Shown piece by piece: positions 1 through 5,968 of a DNA stretch of 11,001 nucleotides. Numbering within the stretch: the first letter of the stretch is position 1; the number at the start of each line of letters is the position of its first letter. The notes below the pieces were generated by a model that did no database searches, had not been told where the DNA came from, and saw nothing but the letters and a program-made list of their open reading frames with translations. Source of the DNA: Sphingomonadales bacterium UBA6171 (GTDB lineage: Bacteria; Pseudomonadota; Alphaproteobacteria; Sphingomonadales; Sphingomonadaceae); NCBI GenBank assembly GCA_002422985.1, contig DITZ01000085.1:1026-12026 (forward strand), given 5' to 3'. The position numbers were made by a program, and so were the translations under genes.

Positions 1-1250
1 ACCAGAAGGTGGTGGAGGAGGCCCCTGCCCCCGGCCTCTCGCCCACGCTGCGCGAAACGCTGGGCATTGCCGCCATCACGGCGGGCATGGCCATCGGCTA
101 TGAAAATGCCGGCACCATCGAATTCATTCTGGACATGGACGATGCGGACGCCGCCGGCGACCCGAAATTCTACTTCATGGAGATGAACACCCGGCTCCAG
201 GTCGAACATCCGGTCACCGAATATGTCACCGGGCTGGATCTGGTCGAGTGGCAGATTCGCGTCGCACGGGGCGAAATGCTGCCGCTGATGCAGGACGCGA
301 TCGAATGCCGGGGCCATGCGATGGAAGCCCGGCTTTATGCCGAAAACCCGGATAATGGCTTCCTGCCGTCCATCGGCCGCTTGCAGCGTCTCGATTTCGG
401 TGAGGCCCGCATCGACACCGGCGTAGCCGCCGGGTCCGAGGTCACGGTGCATTATGATCCGATGATTGCCAAGATAATCACCGGCGGCGCCACGCGGGAC
501 GAGGCCCGGCAGAAGCTGGTCCGCGCGCTTGATGGCACGCGGGTCGAAGGCGTCACCACCAATCGCGGCTTCCTCGCGCGACTGGCCAGCCACCCGGCCT
601 TTGTCGCCGGAGATGTGCACACCGGCTTCATCCCGCAGCATGAGGCGGCGCTGTTCGAAACCCGCGCCGTGCCGGACGATCTGATCGCCGTTGTGGCCGC
701 AGGCATCGTGGCTTCCGCCCCATCCACCGGCCTGTTCCAGCGCCCGTTCCGCCTCAACCTGCCGGCCGCAACATCGCTCGGCCTGTGGACGGCTGACGGC
801 CGGATGCACAATTGCCTGGTGGCCGTCAGCGGCGATGCGGCCAGCGTCACGGTCGATACCGGTGCGCCGGTTGCCCTGCACAAGCGGGATGGCCAATGGG
901 CCGCCAGCGGACAGACGCCGCCTTTCATGTTCGCGGGCGACGACGGCGTCGAACTGCGCGCATCGGGTGAAGCCTGGACGCTGCACCGCCGCAACCCGCT
1001 GTGGGATGGCCAGAGCAGCGCCGGCCCGGCCGATGGGAGCATCACCGCGCCCATGCCCGGCAAGGTTATCAGCCTGCACGTCGCCCCCGGCGACAGGGTG
1101 GCCGCCGGCGACCGGCTGCTGGTGCTGGAGGCGATGAAGATGGAACATCGGCTCACCGCGCCTTTTGATGGCATCGTCGAAAGCGTCGGCATCGCCCAGG
1201 GCGCGCAGGTCGCCGAAGGCGCGCTGCTGGTCCATATCGTGCGTGAATAA
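1..1250 (+). CDS. mccA: 3-methylcrotonyl-CoA carboxylase biotin-containing (alpha) subunit, 5'-truncated by window edge
   Basis: This is the ATP-dependent carboxylation half of an acyl-CoA carboxylase: it carboxylates its own biotin and passes CO2 to the beta subunit. For methylcrotonyl-CoA this is a step of leucine breakdown. The reading frame is open from base 3 (codons for HQKVVEEAPAPG), so the gene starts outside the window; about 250 of the usual ~660 residues are missing. Counting from the GTG at base 9, the biotin carboxylase active site is visible: E38, E58, N60, R62 and E66 in EMNTRLQVEHPVTE, and R134. A linker/BT domain spans about 215–345. A biotinyl domain follows, with EAMKMEH and the biotinylated lysine at bases 1137–1139. 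FYFMEMNTRLQVEHP and DLVEWQIRVARGE resemble MCC more than propionyl-CoA carboxylase, but the exact acyl-CoA substrate is inferred. No frameshift is seen. Confidence 0.8.
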   Translation, partial: QKVVEEAPAPGLSPTLRETLGIAAITAGMAIGYENAGTIEFILDMDDADAAGDPKFYFMEMNTRLQVEHPVTEYVTGLDLVEWQIRVARGEMLPLMQDAIECRGHAMEARLYAENPDNGFLPSIGRLQRLDFGEARIDTGVAAGSEVTVHYDPMIAKIITGGATRDEARQKLVRALDGTRVEGVTTNRGFLARLASHPAFVAGDVHTGFIPQHEAALFETRAVPDDLIAVVAAGIVASAPSTGLFQRPFRLNLPAATSLGLWTADGRMHNCLVAVSGDAASVTVDTGAPVALHKRDGQWAASGQTPPFMFAGDDGVELRASGEAWTLHRRNPLWDGQSSAGPADGSITAPMPGKVISLHVAPGDRVAAGDRLLVLEAMKMEHRLTAPFDGIVESVGIAQGAQVAEGALLVHIVRE

Positions 1251-1827
1251 TTCATTGATATTGGGCGCTATCCTTGCCGGCGGCACCGGCCGCCGTTTCG
1301 GCGCCGACAAGGCGCTGGCGTTGCTGGATGGCCAGCCCCTCATCGCGCATGTTGCCGCAGCCTTGCAGCCCTGTTGCGATGAGCTGGCGATCTGCGGCAG
1401 AGCCTGGGGCGGCTATCCCGCGCTTACCGATCGCCCGGCGCCCGGTCTTGGGCCATTGGGCGGTCTGGCAGCCGCGCTGCATTATGCGACGATTCGCGGA
1501 CATCGGGCCGTGCTGCTGGCCCCCTGCGATATGCCGAACCTGCCGGATCGGCTGCCGGAACGGCTGGCCGGTGGAAAAATTGATGCAGTGCAGCCAATAT
1601 TCCCGCCCACTGTGGCGGAAAGACAATGGCTGCTCGGCCTGTGGCCTGTTACGTTATTGACACAATTGGAAGCCGTTTTGGTGGAGAAAGGCGCAATTTC
1701 GATGCGGGAATGGCTGGAAATCAGCCAGGCCCGGCGCGTGGACCTCGGAAATCCTGCAAATATCAACAGCCCGGACGATCTGCGGCAATTCTCGAACGAC
1801 TCCACTGGCCAGCCGAATCCTTATTGA
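1243..1827 (+). CDS. mobA: Molybdenum cofactor guanylyltransferase MobA
   Basis: MobA transfers GMP from GTP to molybdopterin-bound molybdenum, giving the guanine dinucleotide cofactor used by DMSO-reductase-family enzymes in the cytoplasm. From the GTG at 1243 the protein is 194 residues, a normal length for the family. The nucleotide-binding motif LAGGTGRRFGADKAL lies at residues 11–25, GLGPLGGL at 68–75, the metal-binding Asp96 in APCDMP at 93–98, and NINSPDDL near the C-terminus matches the family's closing N-TP-DL motif. The GTG start overlaps the upstream carboxylase stop by 8 bases, which suggests translational coupling. TTG codons at 1255 and 1261 are alternative starts, and no strong Shine-Dalgarno sequence separates them. 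The frame stays open further upstream inside the carboxylase gene, but that stretch looks like out-of-frame translation. No molybdoenzyme gene is visible nearby. Confidence 0.88.
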   Translation: MNNSLILGAILAGGTGRRFGADKALALLDGQPLIAHVAAALQPCCDELAICGRAWGGYPALTDRPAPGLGPLGGLAAALHYATIRGHRAVLLAPCDMPNLPDRLPERLAGGKIDAVQPIFPPTVAERQWLLGLWPVTLLTQLEAVLVEKGAISMREWLEISQARRVDLGNPANINSPDDLRQFSNDSTGQPNPY

Positions 1828-1851
1828 ATGTTAAGGATTTTGCGTTATTGT
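1824..1851 (+). promoter_or_regulatory. Weak candidate promoter for the small downstream gene
   Basis: TTGAAT (1824–1829) and TATTGT (1846–1851) are separated by 16 bases and each matches four of six positions of the sigma-70 consensus. They sit in a locally AT-rich stretch just past the mobA stop, about 80 bases before the 37-codon gene. The match is weak. The small gene could equally be transcribed by read-through from mobA. Confidence 0.2.
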
Positions 1852-1920
1852 GCATTGCAGCAGCGCGGTCCGTCCTCCCTCCCCGGAAGCGCCCACGCCG
1901 CCGTGTAAGACACTCACAAC

Positions 1921-1925
1921 AGGAG
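1921..1925 (+). promoter_or_regulatory. Shine-Dalgarno sequence of the 37-codon gene
   Basis: AGGAG lies seven bases before the ATG at 1933, close to optimal spacing. It is among the best ribosome-binding sites in the window and is the main reason for calling such a short reading frame a gene. Confidence 0.7.
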
Positions 1926-1932
1926 TGGCGCT

Positions 1933-2046
1933 ATGTTTGAACAAATTTTTGGCTGGGGTGAAATGGCAGCAGCTGTTGCCGTCATTGCCCTGATTGCACT
2001 CCTGAGCCGCGAAGGTTCGCGCTCAAGGCCGCATTCTCTCGATTGA
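1933..2046 (+). CDS. Small single-helix membrane protein, 37 aa, function unknown
   Basis: I do not recognise this protein. ATG at 1933 to TGA at 2044–2046 encodes 37 residues in three parts: an N-terminus containing two acidic residues (E3, E10) and the aromatic patch FGWG, a hydrophobic run of Ala, Val, Ile and Leu at about residues 11–24, and a C-terminus with four basic residues (R26, R30, R32, H34). The charge pattern predicts one membrane helix with the C-terminus in the cytoplasm. A near-ideal AGGAG precedes the start, and a hairpin begins seven bases after the stop, so the unit looks like a complete minimal gene. It could be a regulator or accessory subunit of a membrane complex, or a small hydrophobic toxin; nothing in the sequence decides. 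The product call rests on gene signals and hydrophobicity, not on homology. Confidence 0.6.
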   Translation: MFEQIFGWGEMAAAVAVIALIALLSREGSRSRPHSLD

Positions 2047-2052
2047 GTCCTG

Positions 2053-2080
2053 TTCACCGGATCGGATCAGATTCGGTGGA
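2053..2080. terminator. Stem-loop just after the small gene, possible terminator part 1
   Basis: TTCACCGGATC (2053–2063) pairs with GATTCGGTGGA (2070–2080) over 11 positions, including two G·T pairs, around the six-base loop GGATCA. It begins seven bases past the stop codon of the small gene. No T-run follows, so it may protect the 3' end of the transcript rather than terminate on its own. Confidence 0.4.
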
Positions 2081-2090
2081 TTGGATATAG

Positions 2091-2143
2091 AGTCCGGGTA
2101 ATGCGCTTTCTCCCTTCGAAGGTTGAAACGCATTACCCGGGCT
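2091..2143. terminator. Long stem-loop between convergent genes, likely terminator
   Basis: CCGGGTAATGCG (2094–2105) and its exact reverse complement CGCATTACCCGG (2129–2140) form a perfect 12-base stem. It extends to 15 positions with AGT/GCT through one wobble pair. The 23-base interior can fold further (TTTC with GAAA, then CC…GG around TTCG). On the plus strand the stem is followed by TGTTGTT, a weak U-rich tail; on the minus side there is none. The position between convergent units suggests it ends plus-strand transcription. Confidence 0.5.
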
Positions 2144-2163
2144 TGTTGTTCAGGCCGGTGCGT

Positions 2164-2253
2164 CCGCGAGCATTTCATCAGGTGGTCGCATCCGCGAGCA
2201 TTTCATCAGCTGGTCGCATCCGCGAGCATTTCATCAGCTGGTCGCATCCGCGA
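2164..2253. repeat. 28-base tandem repeat, about 3.2 copies, overlapping the fabZ stop
   Basis: Copies start at 2164, 2192, 2220 and 2248 (the last is partial) with an exact 28-base period. Copies two and three are identical, and copy one differs by a single base (G for C at 2182). Each unit contains CCGCGAGCATTTCATCAG followed by a segment ending TGGTCGCAT. The fabZ stop (2234–2236) lies in the third copy, so the unit derives from the last codons of fabZ plus its stop and has been copied downstream. GTCGC…GCGAC in the unit can form a small hairpin. There are no spacers, so it is not a CRISPR array. Confidence 0.85.
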
Positions 2254-2677
2254 CCATGGCGGTAAAGCGCGCTTCTGCCGCCACAACCCCATCCAGCATC
2301 GCCCGGCCCGCAAATTTGCAAACCGACGCGCGCCGCTGAAGAAAGCCCACTTCCAGCTTCAAAAGGCAGCCAGGCGCCACCGGCTTGCGGAATTTGGCTT
2401 CCTCTATCGCCATGAAATAGACCAGTTTTCCCGATCCGCGCAGATTGAGCGACTCAACCGCCAATATGCCAGCCGCCTGCGCGAGCGCCTCCACAATCAG
2501 CACGCCCGGCATAATCGGCCGATCGGGAAAATGCCCCTGAAAATACGGCTCGTTCATCGACACAGCCTTAATGGCCACAATCGACTGGTCAGGGTGAAGC
2601 GATTCAACCCGATCCACCAGCAACATGGGAAACCGATGCGGAAGGCAGGCCATGACTGCCTTGATATCGAGGCTCAT
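2234..2677 (-). CDS. fabZ: 3-hydroxyacyl-ACP dehydratase FabZ
   Basis: FabZ removes water from 3-hydroxyacyl-ACP to give trans-2-enoyl-ACP in the elongation cycle of type II fatty acid synthesis, in the cytoplasm. The 147-residue hot-dog-fold protein has LPHRFPMLLVDRV at 12–24 and GHFPDRPIMPGVLIVEALAQ at 48–67, with the catalytic pair His49 and Glu63. The ATG at 2677 is chosen because GGGAGG stands seven bases upstream; an in-frame GTG at 2692 would add only five residues and would destroy that site. It is the last gene of the minus-strand block, 23 bases after skp. In most Gram-negatives lpxD precedes it and lpxA follows; both are absent here. Its final codons and stop lie in a 28-base tandem repeat, which leaves the protein intact. 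Confidence 0.95.
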   Translation of the reverse strand: MSLDIKAVMACLPHRFPMLLVDRVESLHPDQSIVAIKAVSMNEPYFQGHFPDRPIMPGVLIVEALAQAAGILAVESLNLRGSGKLVYFMAIEEAKFRKPVAPGCLLKLEVGFLQRRASVCKFAGRAMLDGVVAAEARFTAMVADATS

Positions 2678-2684
2678 GCCCTGC

Positions 2685-2690
2685 CCTCCC
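2685..2690 (-). promoter_or_regulatory. Shine-Dalgarno sequence that sets the fabZ start
   Basis: On the minus strand GGGAGG occupies 2690–2685, seven bases before the ATG at 2677. It favours that start over the in-frame GTG at 2692. Confidence 0.65.
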
Positions 2691-2700
2691 ACAGCCGGAA

Positions 2701-3285
2701 TCAGCGTGGCGCAGGTGCCGTAGCGACCGGCGGCGTGGTGGAAACGCGCGGCAGTGCGGTGTTCAGGCGGGCAACCACATCGTTGGTCACATCGAGCGAG
2801 GCGCTGTGCTGGAGGGTTGCGTCCTTCTGCAACGCGATCGAGGCGTTGCGCTCGCGCATGATGGTGGTGATTATCGGGTTGGCACCCTGGGTGATCTGCT
2901 GAATCACATAGTTGCGGCTGCGCTGGATGTCCTGTTCCGCACGTTGCAGTTCATTCTGCGCATCCTGTTGTTTTTGCTGGAAAGCACGGGCGCGCTGTTC
3001 CAGCGCCGGGCCGGCCAGCGACTTGTTGGCCTGACCGGCCTGGATCGAATCCGCATCTGTCTTGAGCTGGGTTTGCAGCGTCGAGGCGCGGGTTTGGAGG
3101 CCGGTAATCTTGCCTTGAATCTCGGTGCTGGCCTGTTTGCCGGCGGCGGATTCATTCACCACACGGTCCATGTCCACGATGACAATCACCGCAGGCGAAA
3201 GCTGCTGCGCCATGGCGGGCGCGAAAGCAGCAGGGGCAGAAGCCAGAAACAGCGCGGCAGTCGCGCGAAGAAGCATCTTGGTCAT
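2701..3285 (-). CDS. skp: Periplasmic chaperone of the OmpH/Skp family
   Basis: Skp-type proteins hold unfolded outer-membrane proteins in the periplasm and deliver them to the BAM complex. The 194-residue precursor begins with a clear signal peptide: K3 and R7, the hydrophobic stretch ATAALFLASAPAAF, and a likely AMA|QQ cleavage after residue 26. The mature part is rich in Gln, Ala, Lys and Glu, and residues about 50–150 look like the long helical coiled-coil arms of the Skp trimer. The C-terminus is a Pro/Thr/Ala-rich tail (PPVATAPAPR). The start codon shares one base with the bamA stop (TGATG on the minus strand), with AGGAA about ten bases upstream. Sequence conservation in this family is low, so the call rests on architecture and on its place after bamA. 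Confidence 0.85.
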   Translation of the reverse strand: MTKMLLRATAALFLASAPAAFAPAMAQQLSPAVIVIVDMDRVVNESAAGKQASTEIQGKITGLQTRASTLQTQLKTDADSIQAGQANKSLAGPALEQRARAFQQKQQDAQNELQRAEQDIQRSRNYVIQQITQGANPIITTIMRERNASIALQKDATLQHSASLDVTNDVVARLNTALPRVSTTPPVATAPAPR

Positions 3286-5900
3286 CAGAATTGGGTTCCT
3301 ACGTTAAACTGGAAGATTTGCGTGTCGTCGCCTTCCACCTTCTTCAAGGCTTTGGCAACATCAAAGCGGAACGGCCCGAAAGGCGAGTTCCATGAAACGC
3401 CGATACCAACGGAAATCCGTGGAGAGGCGCTGTCACCAAGGAAATATTCCTTGAAGCCGGGGGTGGTTACTGTCGTGCAGACCTGGCCTGTCGTCGAGGT
3501 CGGGTCGTCAACGCATACCTCCTCGCTGGTGGTGGGCTGGTCGATCAGTTCCGGCCTGGTGACGCTCCAAAGGCCGCCGACATCCACGAAAACCGACGGA
3601 CGCAGGCCCATCTCGCGCCCGCCGGAGCCGAGTGGAATCTCCACCTCCGCGCGCGCCAGATAGCTGTTTTTGCCGCCGATAGCATCGTCAATCCAGGTGT
3701 CACGATCCTCGTTGATCACGCCATCCACCCCGGTGCGCGGTTTGCGCACCACGCGCGGGCCGATACCTCGGATGCCGAAACCGCGCAGGCGCGGTTCACC
3801 CAGATAGTAGCGGTCTGTCAGCCGGACTTCCTGATTGATGCCGGTGATATTGCCGATTTCCCCGCCGACATTCAGAATGAAGCCGGCCGGCAGGCGGAAG
3901 TAACGGTCGTAATTCACCCGGCTCCGCAGATAGCGGACATTGCCGCCGACGCCGGCGACATCCTGATTGAAGATGAAGCGCGAGCCGCGCGTTGGCCGCA
4001 TACGGTTGTCGAGATTGTCGTAAATTATGCTGTAGCCAACGGACGATGTGGTGCGGTCGCCGATGGCGTCGCACAGGAAGCGGCCGGCCTTCAGCGGATC
4101 GCATATGCCATTGGTGAAGAACAGCGCCTCATCGAGGGTGACTTCCTCGAACGACAGGCCATAGCGCAGGCCGAGCGACCAATATTCGGTCAGCGGTGCG
4201 CCAAGGCGCACCTGCATGCCGGTCGTCACCTGCTGATAGGTCGTGTCGCGCTCATTGTTGAGGCCATAGCGGAAACTGTTGAAATCGCGCCGGAACACAT
4301 CGGCGCCAAAGGCCAGATTGCGGCCGAACACATAGGGTTCGGTGAAACCCACCTCAACCGATTTCGAGTAGCTGGAGATGTTCGCCGAGAATCGCAGCGA
4401 CTGGGCGCGGCCCCGGAAATTCCGTTCCTCGATCGAGAAGGAAAGAATGAAGCGTTCCAGCGACGAGAAGCCGGCGGACAATTGGAGCGAGCCGGTTGGC
4501 CGCTCTTCCACGTCCACCGCCAGCACCACCTTGTCCGGCGCGGTGCCGGGGTTCTGCTTCACTTCCAGCTTTTCCTGGAAGAAGCCGAGCGACTGGATAC
4601 GATCACGCGAGCGCCTTACCTTGACCGAATTGAAGGCGTCGCCTTCGACCAGACGGAATTCGCGGCGGATGACCTCGTCCCGCGTGCGGGTATTGCCGTT
4701 GATGTTGACGGATTCGACGTAAACGCGCGGCGTTTCATTCACCATGAAGGTGAGGTTCATCTTGCGCCCTTCTTTGTCGCGCTCGAAATTCGGGCGGACA
4801 TCGGCAAAGGCATAGCCGAACAGGCCGGCGGTTTCGGTCAGGCCGTCAATCGTGTCTTCCACCAGCTTGGCATTATACCAGTCGCCCGGCTTGATATTAA
4901 TCAGCGGCTTGAACAATTCTTCGCGGATGTCGCGAATCTGGCTCTTGAACTGGACATCGCCGAATTTGTAGCGCGGGCCTTCATCCACCACATAGGTGAC
5001 GATGAAATCGCGCCGGTCCGGTGTCAGTTCGGCGATGGAGGACACCACGCGGAAATCCGCATAGCCTTCCGTCAGGTAGAATTGCCGCAGCTTCTGCTGG
5101 TCATAGGCCAGACGATCCGGATCATAGGTGTCGCTGGATGTGAACAGCCGCAGCGGGCGGGCCTGCCGCGTGACCATTTCACCGCGCAGCTTGCCATCAT
5201 CAAACTCTTCATTGCCGATGATGTTGATCTGGCGAACCTTCGATTTCGGCCCTTCGCTGATTTCGAAGATCAGATCCACGCGGTTCTGTTCAAGCTGCAC
5301 AATCTTCGGCTCGACCCGCGCGCCAAAGCGGCCGGAGCGGCGATATAGTTCCAGAATCCGGCCGACGTCGGACCGCGCACGCGACTTGGTGAAGATCTGG
5401 CGCGGGGCCACCTTGATCTCCTCGCGAATCTTGTCTTCCTTGACCCGCTTAGAGCCTTCGATAATCACCCGGTTGATGCTGGGATTTTCGCGGATGACCA
5501 GCGTGATATTGCCTTCGCCATCGTCGCGGATTTCCGCGTCCGCAAATAATTCGGTGGCGTAAAGCGCCTTCAGCGCCCGGTCCAGCCGCTCCCGGTCATA
5601 GCTTTCGCCCGCGCGCAGATCGACATAGGAGAGCACCGTTTCCGGCTCCAGCCGTTCATTGCCCGACACGCTCAGGGCGCGGATGATGCGCTCGGCCACG
5701 GGGGCCACAGCCGCAGCCGGTTCAGCGGGAACCGGGGTTGCATGCGCCGGGGCCGGATTCGCCGGAACCGGGGCCGCCGGGGCCGCCTGGGCGAGCAGCG
5801 GTGCGGCGCTCGCCAGCATGGCGGCCAGCAGCGCCCCACGCGCGGCCATGCGCTGCCCTGCCTTTGCGTTATCTGCCCTGGATGCTGTCGCCACTGTCAT
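3285..5900 (-). CDS. bamA: Outer-membrane protein assembly factor BamA
   Basis: BamA is the essential Omp85 protein that folds beta-barrels into the outer membrane. From the ATG at 5900 it has 871 residues: a signal peptide (hydrophobic core about 22–37, cleavage near residue 39), a Pro/Ala-rich linker (about 40–70), five POTRA domains (about 71–475, the first starting IIRALSVSGNERLEPETVL) and a C-terminal barrel. The loop-6 motif appears as LRGF near residue 703. The last residues, FQFNVGTQF, form the aromatic-ending beta-signal. An ATG at 5849 (MAARGALLAAMLASA) would also give a signal peptide; ATGs at 5960 and 6080 would put non-secretory sequence in front and are disfavoured. The only four cysteines are two close pairs, at 600/610 and 796/808. 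It lies 68 bases after rseP, the largest gap in the block. Confidence 0.95.
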   Translation of the reverse strand: MTVATASRADNAKAGQRMAARGALLAAMLASAAPLLAQAAPAAPVPANPAPAHATPVPAEPAAAVAPVAERIIRALSVSGNERLEPETVLSYVDLRAGESYDRERLDRALKALYATELFADAEIRDDGEGNITLVIRENPSINRVIIEGSKRVKEDKIREEIKVAPRQIFTKSRARSDVGRILELYRRSGRFGARVEPKIVQLEQNRVDLIFEISEGPKSKVRQINIIGNEEFDDGKLRGEMVTRQARPLRLFTSSDTYDPDRLAYDQQKLRQFYLTEGYADFRVVSSIAELTPDRRDFIVTYVVDEGPRYKFGDVQFKSQIRDIREELFKPLINIKPGDWYNAKLVEDTIDGLTETAGLFGYAFADVRPNFERDKEGRKMNLTFMVNETPRVYVESVNINGNTRTRDEVIRREFRLVEGDAFNSVKVRRSRDRIQSLGFFQEKLEVKQNPGTAPDKVVLAVDVEERPTGSLQLSAGFSSLERFILSFSIEERNFRGRAQSLRFSANISSYSKSVEVGFTEPYVFGRNLAFGADVFRRDFNSFRYGLNNERDTTYQQVTTGMQVRLGAPLTEYWSLGLRYGLSFEEVTLDEALFFTNGICDPLKAGRFLCDAIGDRTTSSVGYSIIYDNLDNRMRPTRGSRFIFNQDVAGVGGNVRYLRSRVNYDRYFRLPAGFILNVGGEIGNITGINQEVRLTDRYYLGEPRLRGFGIRGIGPRVVRKPRTGVDGVINEDRDTWIDDAIGGKNSYLARAEVEIPLGSGGREMGLRPSVFVDVGGLWSVTRPELIDQPTTSEEVCVDDPTSTTGQVCTTVTTPGFKEYFLGDSASPRISVGIGVSWNSPFGPFRFDVAKALKKVEGDDTQIFQFNVGTQF

Positions 5901-5968
5901 TGTCTCGCTATGCCCTTCTGGTGTCCGGCCCGGCCTCCCGACCGTCCGGTGCGCCCGCATGATATGCT

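Noticed and set aside
1828..1932. Leader upstream of the small gene as a possible riboswitch
   Set aside because: Only very short inverted repeats such as GTGT/ACAC are visible, with no conserved riboswitch core that I can recognise.
1626..1940. Plus-strand frame of 104 codons overlapping the 3' half of mobA
   Set aside because: It runs in a different frame inside mobA, lacks a ribosome-binding site and has no recognisable features.
2164..2253. Short repeat series that could suggest a CRISPR array
   Set aside because: The units abut with a strict 28-base period and have no unique spacers; there are no cas genes nearby.
2123..2902. Plus-strand frame of 259 codons across the tandem repeat and opposite fabZ
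   Set aside because: It lies antisense to FabZ, which has all of its motifs, and owes its length to the lack of stops in this composition.
4482..5348. Plus-strand frame of 288 codons opposite bamA
   Set aside because: It is a codon shadow of the BamA POTRA region with no start signal or known motif.
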